NCBI GenBank assembly: GCA_964036665.1
Contig: OZ038530.1
Span: 6,772,501 to 6,836,500, forward strand
Length of the DNA stretch: 64,000 bases
Reading direction: 5' to 3'
Source: Gordius sp. MW1
Taxonomy: Eukaryota > Nematomorpha > Gordioida > Gordea > Gordiidae
Shown: positions 22,240 to 34,616 of the stretch, in pieces
Layout of the letters: each line of letters begins with the position of its first letter
How positions within the stretch are numbered: the stretch's first letter is position 1
Notes under the pieces: model-generated
What the model saw: only the letters and a program-made list of their open reading frames with translations
Database searches by the model: none
Told to the model about the DNA's origin: nothing
Translations under genes and position numbers: made by a program

Positions 22240-22358
22240 GGTTACGACCATATCACGTTGAAAACACCGGTTCCCTTCCGAACACCGAAGTTTAGCAACG
22301 TTGAGCCCGGTTAGTACTTGGATGGGTGACCGGTTGGGAATCCCGGGTGTTGTAACCT
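22240..22358 (+). rRNA. 5S rRNA gene, copy 41 (A54T, C94G)
   Basis: Changes in both internal control boxes: A54T (TTTAGC) and C94G (GACCGGTTGG), shared with copy 80. Spacer has a private ATTGACGTCTG, CTAACAATC, AATAATAAAG and GAACCTTGCC; 563 bp. Confidence 0.91.
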
Positions 22359-22802
22359 TTTTAAATACTTTTTTGAATCCAGTTACGATCAGGGGCGATC
22401 CTTAGCACATAGGGGACGCCGTAGGAATATATTTGAGAATTAATTTTTAATTTTAAAGCGCCATTTACGGAGATTTAGGGATTTTATAGTATTTTGCGTC
22501 GGACAGAATGCTAGGCTAGGTGTCCGCCCTCAACGGAATTCACGTATTGACGTCTGAAAGGGAGTGAGTAAATCGAGAACGCGATAATAAAACTGCGTCG
22601 AGCTGTATAATTACTACCTAACAATCAAAAAGTTACATATTCAATCAAAAAGTTACATATTCCTCGCATTGCGTCATTGATTAGGACAAAATACACACAT
22701 TTCGATGCCCTCCCCTCGATTTTAAATGATAATACATGGGTGGGAAATAATAAAGTAGGAACCTTGCCTGATTTATAAGCACAATTTTCGCTTTTAACCA
22801 AC

Positions 22803-22921
22803 GGTTACGACCATATCACGTTGCAAACACCGGTTCCCTTCCGAACACCGAAGTTAAGCAACGTTGAGCCCGGTTAGTACTTGGATGGGTGACCGCTTGG
22901 GAATCCCGGGTGTTGTAACCT
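22803..22921 (+). rRNA. 5S rRNA gene, copy 42 (A22C)
   Basis: A22C with TTTCTT and GCGCCTTTTACGG, but GTCATT instead of GTTATT, as in copy 84; 563 bp. Confidence 0.93.
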
Positions 22922-23365
22922 TTTTAAATACTTTCTTGAATCCAGTTACGATCAGGGGCGATCCTTAGCACATAGGGGACGCCGTAGGAATATATTTGAG
23001 AATTAATTTTTAATTTTAAAGCGCCTTTTACGGAGATTTAGGGATTTTATAGTATTTTGCGTCGGACAGAATGCTAGGCTAGGTGTCCGCCCTCAACGGA
23101 ATTCACGTATTGGCGTCTGAAAGGGAGTGAGTAAATCGAGAACGCGATAATAAAACTGCGTCGAGCTGTATAATTACTACCTAACGATCAAAAAGTTACA
23201 TATTCAATCAAAAAGTTACATATTCCTCGCATTGCGTCATTGATTAGGACAAAATACACACATTTCGATGCCCTCCCCTCGATTTTAAATGATAATACAT
23301 GGGTGGGAAATAAAAAAGTAGGAATCTTGCCTGATTTATAAGCACAATTTTCGCTTTTAACCAAC

Positions 23366-23484
23366 GGTTACGACCATATCACGTTGAAAACACCGGTTCC
23401 CTTCCGAACACCGAAGTTAAGCAACGTTGAGCCCGGTTAGTACTTGGATGGGTGACCGCTTGGGAATCCCGGGTGTTGTAACCT
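23366..23484 (+). rRNA. 5S rRNA gene, copy 43 (consensus)
   Basis: Consensus gene body. Spacer has TCGACAACGCG (shared only with copy 85) and AATAATAAAG; 563 bp. Confidence 0.96.
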
Positions 23485-23928
23485 TTTTAAATACTTTTTT
23501 GAATCCAGTTACGATCAGGGGCGATCCTTAGCACATAGGGGACGCCGTAGGAATATATTTGAGAATTAATTTTTAATTTTAAAGCGCCATTTACGGAGAT
23601 TTAGGGATTTTATAGTATTTTGCGTCGGACAGAATGCTAGGCTAGGTGTCCGCCCTCAACGGAATTCACGTATTGGCGTCTGAAAGGGAGTGAGTAAATC
23701 GACAACGCGATAATAAAACTGCGTCGAGCTGTATAATTACTACCTAACGATCAAAAAGTTACATATTCAATCAAAAAGTTACATATTCCTCGCATTGCGT
23801 CATTGATTAGGACAAAATACACACATTTCGATGCCCTCCCCTCGATTTTAAATGATAATACATGGGTGGGAAATAATAAAGTAGGAATCTTGCCTGATTT
23901 ATAAGCACAATTTTCGCTTTTAACCAAC

Positions 23929-24047
23929 GTTTACGACCATATCACGTTGAAAACACCGGTTCCCTTCCGAACACCGAAGTTAAGCAACGTTGAGCCCGGT
24001 TAGTACTTGGATGGGTGACCGCTTGGGAATCCCGGGTGTTGTAACCT
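23929..24047 (+). rRNA. 5S rRNA gene, copy 44 (G2T)
   Basis: G2T (GTTTACGACC) gives a U-C mismatch in the second pair of helix I. Spacer has TTTCTT, GTTATT and GAAATTAAAAAG; 563 bp. The left edge of the 7,207-bp duplication lies just after its second T-run. Confidence 0.9.
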
Positions 24048-24491
24048 TTTTAAATACTTTCTTGAATCCAGTTACGATCAGGGGCGATCCTTAGCACATA
24101 GGGGACGCCGTAGGAATATATTTGAGAATTAATTTTTAATTTTAAAGCGCCATTTACGGAGATTTAGGGATTTTATAGTATTTTGCGTCGGACAGAATGC
24201 TAGGCTAGGTGTCCGCCCTCAACGGAATTCACGTATTGGCGTCTGAAAGGGAGTGAGTAAATCGAGAACGCGATAATAAAACTGCGTCGAGCTGTATAAT
24301 TACTACCTAACGATCAAAAAGTTACATATTCAATCAAAAAGTTACATATTCCTCGCATTGCGTTATTGATTAGGACAAAATACACACATTTCGATGCCCT
24401 CCCCTCGATTTTAAATGATAATACATGGGTGGGAAATTAAAAAGTAGGAATCTTGCCTGATTTATAAGCACAATTTTCGCTTTTAACCAAC

Positions 24492-24610
24492 GGTTACGAC
24501 CATATCACGTTGAAAACACCGGTTCCCTTCCGAACACCGAAGTTAAGCAACGTTGAGCCCGGTTAGTACTTGGATGGGTGACCGCTTGGGAATCCCGGGT
24601 GTTGTAACCT
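24492..24610 (+). rRNA. 5S rRNA gene, copy 45 (consensus)
   Basis: Consensus gene body. Spacer has GGCG and CCCTTAACGG; 563 bp. Paired with copy 58. Confidence 0.96.
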
Positions 24611-25054
24611 TTTTAAATACTTTTTTGAATCCAGTTACGATCAGGGGCGATCCTTAGCACATAGGGGACGCCGTAGGAATATATTTGAGAATTAATTTTT
24701 AATTTTAAAGCGCCATTTACGGCGATTTAGGGATTTTATAGTATTTTGCGTCGGACAGAATGCTAGGCTAGGTGTCCGCCCTTAACGGAATTCACGTATT
24801 GGCGTCTGAAAGGGAGTGAGTAAATCGAGAACGCGATAATAAAACTGCGTCGAGCTGTATAATTACTACCTAACGATCAAAAAGTTACATATTCAATCAA
24901 AAAGTTACATATTCCTCGCATTGCGTCATTGATTAGGACAAAATACACACATTTCGATGCCCTCCCCTCGATTTTAAATGATAATACATGGGTGGGAAAT
25001 AAAAAAGTAGGAATCTTGCCTGATTTATAAGCACAATTTTCGCTTTTAACCAAC

Positions 25055-25170
25055 GGTTGCGACATCACGTTGAAAACACCGGTTCCCTTCCGAACACCGA
25101 AGTTAAGCAACGTTGAGCCCGGTTAATACTTGGATGGGTGACCGCTTGGGAATCCCGGGTGTTGTAAGCT
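25055..25170 (+). rRNA. 5S rRNA gene variant, copy 46 (A5G, 3-nt deletion, G75A, C117G)
   Basis: Pseudogene-like class, here with an AACGCGATAA and GTTATT spacer instead of the AACACGATAA type; 560 bp. Paired with copy 59. Confidence 0.88.
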
Positions 25171-25614
25171 TTTTAAATACTTTTTTGAATCCAGTTACGA
25201 TCAGGGGCGATCCTTAGCACATAGGGGACGCCGTAGGAATATATTTGAGAATTAATTTTTAATTTTAAAGCGCCATTTACGGAGATTTAGGGATTTTATA
25301 GTATTTTGCGTCGGACAGAATGCTAGGCTAGGTGTCCGCCCTCAACGGAATTCACGTATTGGCGTCTGAAAGGGAGTGAGTAAATCGAGAACGCGATAAT
25401 AAAACTGCGTCGAGCTGTATAATTACTACCTAACGATCAAAAAGTTACATATTCAATCAAAAAGTTACATATTCCTCGCATTGCGTTATTGATTAGGACA
25501 AAATACACACATTTCGATGCCCTCCCCTCGATTTTAAATGATAATACATGGGTGGGAAATAAAAAAGTAGGAATCTTGCCTGATTTATAAGCACAATTTT
25601 CGCTTTTAACCAAC

Positions 25615-25733
25615 GGTTACGACCATATCACGTTGAAAACACCGGTTCCCTTCCGAACACCGAAGTTAAGCAACGTTGAGCCCGGTTAGTACTTGGATGG
25701 GTGACCGCTTGGGAATCCCGGGTGTTGTAACCT
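25615..25733 (+). rRNA. 5S rRNA gene, copy 47 (consensus)
   Basis: Consensus gene body. Spacer has ATATTTAAGAATT and GGCG; 563 bp. Paired with copy 60. Confidence 0.96.
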
Positions 25734-26177
25734 TTTTAAATACTTTTTTGAATCCAGTTACGATCAGGGGCGATCCTTAGCACATAGGGGACGCCGTAGG
25801 AATATATTTAAGAATTAATTTTTAATTTTAAAGCGCCATTTACGGCGATTTAGGGATTTTATAGTATTTTGCGTCGGACAGAATGCTAGGCTAGGTGTCC
25901 GCCCTCAACGGAATTCACGTATTGGCGTCTGAAAGGGAGTGAGTAAATCGAGAACGCGATAATAAAACTGCGTCGAGCTGTATAATTACTACCTAACGAT
26001 CAAAAAGTTACATATTCAATCAAAAAGTTACATATTCCTCGCATTGCGTCATTGATTAGGACAAAATACACACATTTCGATGCCCTCCCCTCGATTTTAA
26101 ATGATAATACATGGGTGGGAAATAAAAAAGTAGGAATCTTGCCTGATTTATAAGCACAATTTTCGCTTTTAACCAAC

Positions 26178-26293
26178 GGTTACGACATCACGTTGAAAAC
26201 ACCGGTTCCCTTCCGAACACCGAAGTTAAGCAACGTTGAGCCCGGTTAATACTTGGATGGGTGACCGCTTGGGAATCCCGGGTGTTGTAAGCT
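26178..26293 (+). rRNA. 5S rRNA gene variant, copy 48 (3-nt deletion, G75A, C117G)
   Basis: Pseudogene-like class with A5 retained. Spacer has the 10-bp deletion and AATAATAAAG; 550 bp. Matches copies 16 and 61. Confidence 0.88.
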
Positions 26294-26727
26294 TTTTAAA
26301 TACTTTTTTGAATCCAGTTACGATCAGGGGCGATCCTTAGCACATAGGGGACGCCGTAGGAATATATTTGAGAATTAATTTTTAATTTTAAAGCGCCATT
26401 TACGGAGATTTAGGGATTTTATAGTATTTTGCGTCGGACAGAATGCTAGGCTAGGTGTCCGCCCTCAACGGAATTCACGTATTGGCGTCTGAGTAAATCG
26501 AGAACGCGATAATAAAACTGCGTCGAGCTGTATAATTACTACCTAACGATCAAAAAGTTACATATTCAATCAAAAAGTTACATATTCCTCGCATTGCGTC
26601 ATTGATTAGGACAAAATACACACATTTCGATGCCCTCCCCTCGATTTTAAATGATAATACATGGGTGGGAAATAATAAAGTAGGAATCTTGCCTGATTTA
26701 TAAGCACAATTTTCGCTTTTAACCAAC

Positions 26728-26846
26728 GGTTACGACCATATCACGTTGAAAACACCGGTTCCCTTCCGAACACCGAAGTTAAGCAACGTTGAGCCCGGTT
26801 AGTACTTGGATGGGTGACCGCTTGGGAATCCCGGGTGTTGTAACCT
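26728..26846 (+). rRNA. 5S rRNA gene, copy 49 (consensus)
   Basis: Consensus gene body; spacer ends in the GCCC leader; 563 bp. Paired with copy 62. Confidence 0.96.
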
Positions 26847-27290
26847 TTTTAAATACTTTTTTGAATCCAGTTACGATCAGGGGCGATCCTTAGCACATAG
26901 GGGACGCCGTAGGAATATATTTGAGAATTAATTTTTAATTTTAAAGCGCCATTTACGGAGATTTAGGGATTTTATAGTATTTTGCGTCGGACAGAATGCT
27001 AGGCTAGGTGTCCGCCCTCAACGGAATTCACGTATTGGCGTCTGAAAGGGAGTGAGTAAATCGAGAACGCGATAATAAAACTGCGTCGAGCTGTATAATT
27101 ACTACCTAACGATCAAAAAGTTACATATTCAATCAAAAAGTTACATATTCCTCGCATTGCGTCATTGATTAGGACAAAATACACACATTTCGATGCCCTC
27201 CCCTCGATTTTAAATGATAATACATGGGTGGGAAATAAAAAAGTAGGAATCTTGCCTGATTTATAAGCCCAATTTTCGCTTTTAACCAAC

Positions 27291-27409
27291 GGTTACGACC
27301 ATATCACGTTGAAAACACCGGTTCCCTTCCGAACACCGAAGTTATGCAACGTTGAGCCCGGTTAGTACTTGGATGGGTGACCGCTTGGGAATCCCGGGGG
27401 TTGTAACCT
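27291..27409 (+). rRNA. 5S rRNA gene, copy 50 (A55T, T109G)
   Basis: A55T/T109G class with ACAG and a single 20-bp repeat; 543 bp. Paired with copy 63. Confidence 0.92.
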
Positions 27410-27833
27410 TTTTAAATACTTTTTTGAATCCAGTTACGATCAGGGGCGATCCTTAGCACATAGGGGACGCCGTAGGAATATATTTGAGAATTAATTTTTA
27501 ATTTTAAAGCGCCATTTACGGAGATTTAGGGATTTTACAGTATTTTGCGTCGGACAGAATGCTAGGCTAGGTGTCCGCCCTCAACGGAATTCACGTATTG
27601 GCGTCTGAAAGGGAGTGAGTAAATCGAGAACGCGATAATAAAACTGCGTCGAGCTGTATAATTACTCCCTAACAATCAAAAAGTTACATATTCCTCGCAT
27701 TGCGTCATTGATTAGGACAAAATACACACATTTCGATGCCCTCCCCTCGATTTTAAATGATAATACATGGGTGGGAAATAAAAAAGTAGGAATCTTGCCT
27801 GATTTATAAGCACAATTTTCGCTTTTAACCAAC

Positions 27834-27952
27834 GGTTACGACCATATCACGTTGAAAACACCGGTTCCCTTCCGAACACCGAAGTTAAGCAACGTTGAGC
27901 CCGGTTAGTACTTGGATGGGTGACCGCTTGGGAATCCCGGGTGTTGTAACCT
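27834..27952 (+). rRNA. 5S rRNA gene, copy 51 (consensus)
   Basis: Consensus gene body. Spacer has the 10-bp deletion, AACGCAATAA and AATAATAAAG; 553 bp. Paired with copy 64. Confidence 0.96.
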
Positions 27953-28386
27953 TTTTAAATACTTTTTTGAATCCAGTTACGATCAGGGGCGATCCTTAGC
28001 ACATAGGGGACGCCGTAGGAATATATTTGAGAATTAATTTTTAATTTTAAAGCGCCATTTACGGAGATTTAGGGATTTTATAGTATTTTGCGTCGGACAG
28101 AATGCTAGGCTAGGTGTCCGCCCTCAACGGAATTCACGTATTGGCGTCTGAGTAAATCGAGAACGCAATAATAAAACTGCGTCGAGCTGTATAATTACTA
28201 CCTAACGATCAAAAAGTTACATATTCAATCAAAAAGTTACATATTCCTCGCATTGCGTCATTGATTAGGACAAAATACACACATTTCGATGCCCTCCCCT
28301 CGATTTTAAATGATAATACATGGGTGGGAAATAATAAAGTAGGAATCTTGCCTGATTTATAAGCACAATTTTCGCTTTTAACCAAC

Positions 28387-28505
28387 GGTTACGACCATAT
28401 CACGTTGAAAACACCGGTTCCCTTCCGAACACCGAAGTTTAGCAACGTTGAGCCCGGTTAGTACTTGGATGGGTGACCGCTTGGGAATCCCGGGTGTTGT
28501 ACCCT
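28387..28505 (+). rRNA. 5S rRNA gene variant, copy 52 (A54T, A116C)
   Basis: Same double change as copy 20, in box A and helix I. Spacer has GGCG and a single 20-bp repeat; 543 bp. Paired with copy 65. Confidence 0.9.
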
Positions 28506-28929
28506 TTTTAAATACTTTTTTGAATCCAGTTACGATCAGGGGCGATCCTTAGCACATAGGGGACGCCGTAGGAATATATTTGAGAATTAATTTTTAATTT
28601 TAAAGCGCCATTTACGGCGATTTAGGGATTTTATAGTATTTTGCGTCGGACAGAATGCTAGGCTAGGTGTCCGCCCTCAACGGAATTCACGTATTGGCGT
28701 CTGAAAGGGAGTGAGTAAATCGAGAACGCGATAATAAAACTGCGTCGAGCTGTATAATTACTCCCTAACAATCAAAAAGTTACATATTCCTCGCATTGCG
28801 TCATTGATTAGGACAAAATACACACATTTCGATGCCCTCCCCTCGATTTTAAATGATAATACATGGGTGGGAAATAAAAAAGTAGGAATCTTGCCTGATT
28901 TATAAGCACAATTTTCGCTTTTAACCAAC

Positions 28930-29048
28930 GGTTACGACCATATCACGTTGAAAACACCGGTTCCCTTCCGAACACCGAAGTTAAGCAACGTTGAGCCCGG
29001 TTAGTACTTGGATGGGTGACCGCTTGGGAATCCCGGGTGTTGTAACCT
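28930..29048 (+). rRNA. 5S rRNA gene, copy 53 (consensus)
   Basis: Consensus gene body. Spacer has CTAGT and CAATCAAAGTTAC; 561 bp. Paired with copy 66. Confidence 0.96.
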
Positions 29049-29490
29049 TTTTAAATACTTTTTTGAATCCAGTTACGATCAGGGGCGATCCTTAGCACAT
29101 AGGGGACGCCGTAGGAATATATTTGAGAATTAATTTTTAATTTTAAAGCGCCATTTACGGAGATTTAGGGATTTTATAGTATTTTGCGTCGGACAGAATG
29201 CTAGTCTAGGTGTCCGCCCTCAACGGAATTCACGTATTGGCGTCTGAAAGGGAGTGAGTAAATCGAGAACGCGATAATAAAACTGCGTCGAGCTGTATAA
29301 TTACTACCTAACAATCAAAGTTACATATTCAATCAAAAAGTTACATATTCCTCGCATTGCGTCATTGATTAGGACAAAATACACACATTTCGATGCCCTC
29401 CCCTCGATTTTAAATGATAATACATGGGTGGGAAATAAAAAAGTAGGAATCTTGCCTGATTTATAAGCACAATTTTCGCTTTTAACCAAC

Positions 29491-29609
29491 GGTTACGACC
29501 ATATCACGTTGAAAACACCGGTTCCCTTCCGAACACCGAAGTTAAGCAACGTAGAGCCCGGTTAGTACTTGGATGGGTGACCGCTTGGGAATCCCGGGTG
29601 TTGTAACCT
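29491..29609 (+). rRNA. 5S rRNA gene, copy 54 (T63A)
   Basis: T63A; spacer lacks one T (CGATTTAAAT); 562 bp. Paired with copy 67. Confidence 0.94.
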
Positions 29610-30052
29610 TTTTAAATACTTTTTTGAATCCAGTTACGATCAGGGGCGATCCTTAGCACATAGGGGACGCCGTAGGAATATATTTGAGAATTAATTTTTA
29701 ATTTTAAAGCGCCATTTACGGAGATTTAGGGATTTTATAGTATTTTGCGTCGGACAGAATGCTAGGCTAGGTGTCCGCCCTCAACGGAATTCACGTATTG
29801 GCGTCTGAAAGGGAGTGAGTAAATCGAGAACGCGATAATAAAACTGCGTCGAGCTGTATAATTACTACCTAACGATCAAAAAGTTACATATTCAATCAAA
29901 AAGTTACATATTCCTCGCATTGCGTCATTGATTAGGACAAAATACACACATTTCGATGCCCTCCCCTCGATTTAAATGATAATACATGGGTGGGAAATAA
30001 AAAAGTAGGAATCTTGCCTGATTTATAAGCACAATTTTCGCTTTTAACCAAC

Positions 30053-30171
30053 GGTTACGACCATATCACGTTGAAAACACCGGTTCCCTTCCGAACACCG
30101 AAGTTAAGCAACGTTGAGCCCGGTTAGTACTTGGATGGGTGACCGCTTGGGAATCCCGGGTGTTGTAACCT
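30053..30171 (+). rRNA. 5S rRNA gene, copy 55 (consensus)
   Basis: Consensus gene body. Spacer has TAATATTAAAG, CTAGTGTAGG, CCCTCGGAATTC and a TTTTAAATAAC leader; 560 bp. Paired with copy 68. Confidence 0.96.
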
Positions 30172-30612
30172 TTTTAAATACTTTTTTGAATCCAGTTACG
30201 ATCAGGGGCGATCCTTAGCACATAGGGGACGCCGTAGGAATATATTTGAGAATTAATTTTTAATATTAAAGCGCCATTTACGGAGATTTAGGGATTTTAT
30301 AGTATTTTGCGTCGGACAGAATGCTAGTGTAGGTGTCCGCCCTCGGAATTCACGTATTGGCGTCTGAAAGGGAGTGAGTAAATCGAGAACGCGATAATAA
30401 AACTGCGTCGAGCTGTATAATTACTACCTAACAATCAAAAAGTTACATATTCAATCAAAAAGTTACATATTCCTCGCATTGCGTCATTGATTAGGACAAA
30501 ATACACACATTTCGATGCCCTCCCCTCGATTTTAAATGATAATACATGGGTGGGAAATAAAAAAGTAGGAATCTTGCCTGATTTATAAGCACAATTTTCG
30601 CTTTTAAATAAC

Positions 30613-30731
30613 GGTTACTACCATATCACGTTAAAAACACCGGTTCCCTTCCGAACACCGAAGTTAAGCAACGTTGAGCCCGGTTAGTACTTGGATGGGT
30701 GACTGCTTGGGAATCCCGGGTGTTGTAACCT
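30613..30731 (+). rRNA. 5S rRNA gene, copy 56 (divergent: G7T, G21A, C92T)
   Basis: Same divergent gene and 39-bp-deleted spacer as copy 24; 523 bp. Paired with copy 69. Confidence 0.89.
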
Positions 30732-31135
30732 TTTTAAATACTTTTTTGAATCCAGTTACGATCAGGGGCGATTCTTAGTACATAGGGGACGCCGTAGGAA
30801 TATATTTGAGAATTAATTTTTAATTTTAAAGCGCCATTTACGGAGATTTAGGGATTTTATAGTATTTTGCGTCGGACAGAATGCTAGTCTAGGTGTCCGC
30901 CCTCAACGGAATTCACGTATTGGCGTCTGAAAGGGAGTGAGTAAATCGAGAAGCGATAATAAAACTGCGTCGAGCTGTATAATTACTACCTAACGATCAA
31001 AAAGTTACATATTCAATCAAAAAGTTAAATATTCCTCGCATTGCGTTTTTGATTAGGACAAAAAATACATGGGTGGGAAATAAAAAAGTAGGAATCTTGC
31101 CTGATTTATAAGCACAATTTTCGCTTTTAACCAAC

Positions 31136-31254
31136 GGTTACGACCATATCACGTTGAAAACACCGGTTCCCTTCCGAACACCGAAGTTAAGCAACGTTGA
31201 GCCCGGTTAGTACTTGGATGGGTGACCGCTTGGGAATCCCGGGTGTTGTAACCT
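31136..31254 (+). rRNA. 5S rRNA gene, copy 57 (consensus; chimeric repeat)
   Basis: Gene and first spacer part match copy 70, which also follows a divergent gene. The later spacer (no 10-bp deletion, GTTATT, GAAATTAAAAAG) matches that of copy 44. The repeat is therefore the junction of the 7,207-bp tandem duplication; 563 bp. Confidence 0.96.
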
Positions 31255-31698
31255 TTTTAAATACTTTTTTGAATCCAGTTACGATCAGGGGCGATCCTTA
31301 GCACATAGGGGACGCCGTAGGAATATATTTGAGAATTAATTTTTAATTTTAAAGCGCCATTTACGGAGATTTAGGGATTTTATAGTATTTTGCGTCGGAC
31401 AGAATGCTAGGCTAGGTGTCCGCCCTCAACGGAATTCACGTATTGGCGTCTGAAAGGGAGTGAGTAAATCGAGAACGCGATAATAAAACTGCGTCGAGCT
31501 GTATAATTACTACCTAACGATCAAAAAGTTACATATTCAATCAAAAAGTTACATATTCCTCGCATTGCGTTATTGATTAGGACAAAATACACACATTTCG
31601 ATGCCCTCCCCTCGATTTTAAATGATAATACATGGGTGGGAAATTAAAAAGTAGGAATCTTGCCTGATTTATAAGCACAATTTTCGCTTTTAACCAAC

Positions 31699-31817
31699 GG
31701 TTACGACCATATCACGTTGAAAACACCGGTTCCCTTCCGAACACCGAAGTTAAGCAACGTTGAGCCCGGTTAGTACTTGGATGGGTGACCGCTTGGGAAT
31801 CCCGGGTGTTGTAACCT
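31699..31817 (+). rRNA. 5S rRNA gene, copy 58 (consensus)
   Basis: Consensus gene body. Spacer has GGCG and CCCTTAACGG, as 7,207 bp upstream; 563 bp. Confidence 0.96.
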
Positions 31818-32261
31818 TTTTAAATACTTTTTTGAATCCAGTTACGATCAGGGGCGATCCTTAGCACATAGGGGACGCCGTAGGAATATATTTGAGAATT
31901 AATTTTTAATTTTAAAGCGCCATTTACGGCGATTTAGGGATTTTATAGTATTTTGCGTCGGACAGAATGCTAGGCTAGGTGTCCGCCCTTAACGGAATTC
32001 ACGTATTGGCGTCTGAAAGGGAGTGAGTAAATCGAGAACGCGATAATAAAACTGCGTCGAGCTGTATAATTACTACCTAACGATCAAAAAGTTACATATT
32101 CAATCAAAAAGTTACATATTCCTCGCATTGCGTCATTGATTAGGACAAAATACACACATTTCGATGCCCTCCCCTCGATTTTAAATGATAATACATGGGT
32201 GGGAAATAAAAAAGTAGGAATCTTGCCTGATTTATAAGCACAATTTTCGCTTTTAACCAAC

Positions 32262-32377
32262 GGTTGCGACATCACGTTGAAAACACCGGTTCCCTTCCGA
32301 ACACCGAAGTTAAGCAACGTTGAGCCCGGTTAATACTTGGATGGGTGACCGCTTGGGAATCCCGGGTGTTGTAAGCT
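32262..32377 (+). rRNA. 5S rRNA gene variant, copy 59 (A5G, 3-nt deletion, G75A, C117G)
   Basis: Pseudogene-like class with an AACGCGATAA, GTTATT spacer; 560 bp. The right-hand arm of the 25,028-bp repeat starts in its T-run. Confidence 0.88.
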
Positions 32378-32821
32378 TTTTAAATACTTTTTTGAATCCA
32401 GTTACGATCAGGGGCGATCCTTAGCACATAGGGGACGCCGTAGGAATATATTTGAGAATTAATTTTTAATTTTAAAGCGCCATTTACGGAGATTTAGGGA
32501 TTTTATAGTATTTTGCGTCGGACAGAATGCTAGGCTAGGTGTCCGCCCTCAACGGAATTCACGTATTGGCGTCTGAAAGGGAGTGAGTAAATCGAGAACG
32601 CGATAATAAAACTGCGTCGAGCTGTATAATTACTACCTAACGATCAAAAAGTTACATATTCAATCAAAAAGTTACATATTCCTCGCATTGCGTTATTGAT
32701 TAGGACAAAATACACACATTTCGATGCCCTCCCCTCGATTTTAAATGATAATACATGGGTGGGAAATAAAAAAGTAGGAATCTTGCCTGATTTATAAGCA
32801 CAATTTTCGCTTTTAACCAAC

Positions 32822-32940
32822 GGTTACGACCATATCACGTTGAAAACACCGGTTCCCTTCCGAACACCGAAGTTAAGCAACGTTGAGCCCGGTTAGTACT
32901 TGGATGGGTGACCGCTTGGGAATCCCGGGTGTTGTAACCT
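32822..32940 (+). rRNA. 5S rRNA gene, copy 60 (consensus)
   Basis: Consensus gene body. Spacer has ATATTTAAGAATT and GGCG; 563 bp. Confidence 0.96.
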
Positions 32941-33384
32941 TTTTAAATACTTTTTTGAATCCAGTTACGATCAGGGGCGATCCTTAGCACATAGGGGACG
33001 CCGTAGGAATATATTTAAGAATTAATTTTTAATTTTAAAGCGCCATTTACGGCGATTTAGGGATTTTATAGTATTTTGCGTCGGACAGAATGCTAGGCTA
33101 GGTGTCCGCCCTCAACGGAATTCACGTATTGGCGTCTGAAAGGGAGTGAGTAAATCGAGAACGCGATAATAAAACTGCGTCGAGCTGTATAATTACTACC
33201 TAACGATCAAAAAGTTACATATTCAATCAAAAAGTTACATATTCCTCGCATTGCGTCATTGATTAGGACAAAATACACACATTTCGATGCCCTCCCCTCG
33301 ATTTTAAATGATAATACATGGGTGGGAAATAAAAAAGTAGGAATCTTGCCTGATTTATAAGCACAATTTTCGCTTTTAACCAAC

Positions 33385-33500
33385 GGTTACGACATCACGT
33401 TGAAAACACCGGTTCCCTTCCGAACACCGAAGTTAAGCAACGTTGAGCCCGGTTAATACTTGGATGGGTGACCGCTTGGGAATCCCGGGTGTTGTAAGCT
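33385..33500 (+). rRNA. 5S rRNA gene variant, copy 61 (3-nt deletion, G75A, C117G)
   Basis: Pseudogene-like class with A5 retained; 10-bp deletion and AATAATAAAG in the spacer; 550 bp. Confidence 0.88.
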
Positions 33501-33934
33501 TTTTAAATACTTTTTTGAATCCAGTTACGATCAGGGGCGATCCTTAGCACATAGGGGACGCCGTAGGAATATATTTGAGAATTAATTTTTAATTTTAAAG
33601 CGCCATTTACGGAGATTTAGGGATTTTATAGTATTTTGCGTCGGACAGAATGCTAGGCTAGGTGTCCGCCCTCAACGGAATTCACGTATTGGCGTCTGAG
33701 TAAATCGAGAACGCGATAATAAAACTGCGTCGAGCTGTATAATTACTACCTAACGATCAAAAAGTTACATATTCAATCAAAAAGTTACATATTCCTCGCA
33801 TTGCGTCATTGATTAGGACAAAATACACACATTTCGATGCCCTCCCCTCGATTTTAAATGATAATACATGGGTGGGAAATAATAAAGTAGGAATCTTGCC
33901 TGATTTATAAGCACAATTTTCGCTTTTAACCAAC

Positions 33935-34053
33935 GGTTACGACCATATCACGTTGAAAACACCGGTTCCCTTCCGAACACCGAAGTTAAGCAACGTTGAG
34001 CCCGGTTAGTACTTGGATGGGTGACCGCTTGGGAATCCCGGGTGTTGTAACCT
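33935..34053 (+). rRNA. 5S rRNA gene, copy 62 (consensus)
   Basis: Consensus gene body; the spacer ends in the GCCC leader; 563 bp. Confidence 0.96.
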
Positions 34054-34497
34054 TTTTAAATACTTTTTTGAATCCAGTTACGATCAGGGGCGATCCTTAG
34101 CACATAGGGGACGCCGTAGGAATATATTTGAGAATTAATTTTTAATTTTAAAGCGCCATTTACGGAGATTTAGGGATTTTATAGTATTTTGCGTCGGACA
34201 GAATGCTAGGCTAGGTGTCCGCCCTCAACGGAATTCACGTATTGGCGTCTGAAAGGGAGTGAGTAAATCGAGAACGCGATAATAAAACTGCGTCGAGCTG
34301 TATAATTACTACCTAACGATCAAAAAGTTACATATTCAATCAAAAAGTTACATATTCCTCGCATTGCGTCATTGATTAGGACAAAATACACACATTTCGA
34401 TGCCCTCCCCTCGATTTTAAATGATAATACATGGGTGGGAAATAAAAAAGTAGGAATCTTGCCTGATTTATAAGCCCAATTTTCGCTTTTAACCAAC

Positions 34498-34616
34498 GGT
34501 TACGACCATATCACGTTGAAAACACCGGTTCCCTTCCGAACACCGAAGTTATGCAACGTTGAGCCCGGTTAGTACTTGGATGGGTGACCGCTTGGGAATC
34601 CCGGGGGTTGTAACCT
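34498..34616 (+). rRNA. 5S rRNA gene, copy 63 (A55T, T109G)
   Basis: A55T/T109G class with ACAG and a single 20-bp repeat; 543 bp. Confidence 0.92.

Larger units (their letters stand above)
22624..26492 (+). repeat. 3.9-kb dispersed repeat, left arm (offset 23,381)
   Basis: From the spacer of copy 41 to the 10-bp-deletion site of copy 48; matches 46005-49873 (copies 84-90). Differences seen are one base after copies 44/86 and one after copies 47/89. Confidence 0.85.
24062..31268 (+). repeat. 7,207-bp tandem segmental duplication, left arm
   Basis: Starts after the second T-run of copy 44 and covers copies 45-56 with part of 57. The repeat lengths 563, 560, 563, 550, 563, 543, 553, 543, 561, 562, 560 and 523 recur in the right arm, and every gene variant and spacer marker I compared agrees. 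The match at this offset runs from 24062 to 31453. Confidence 0.92.
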
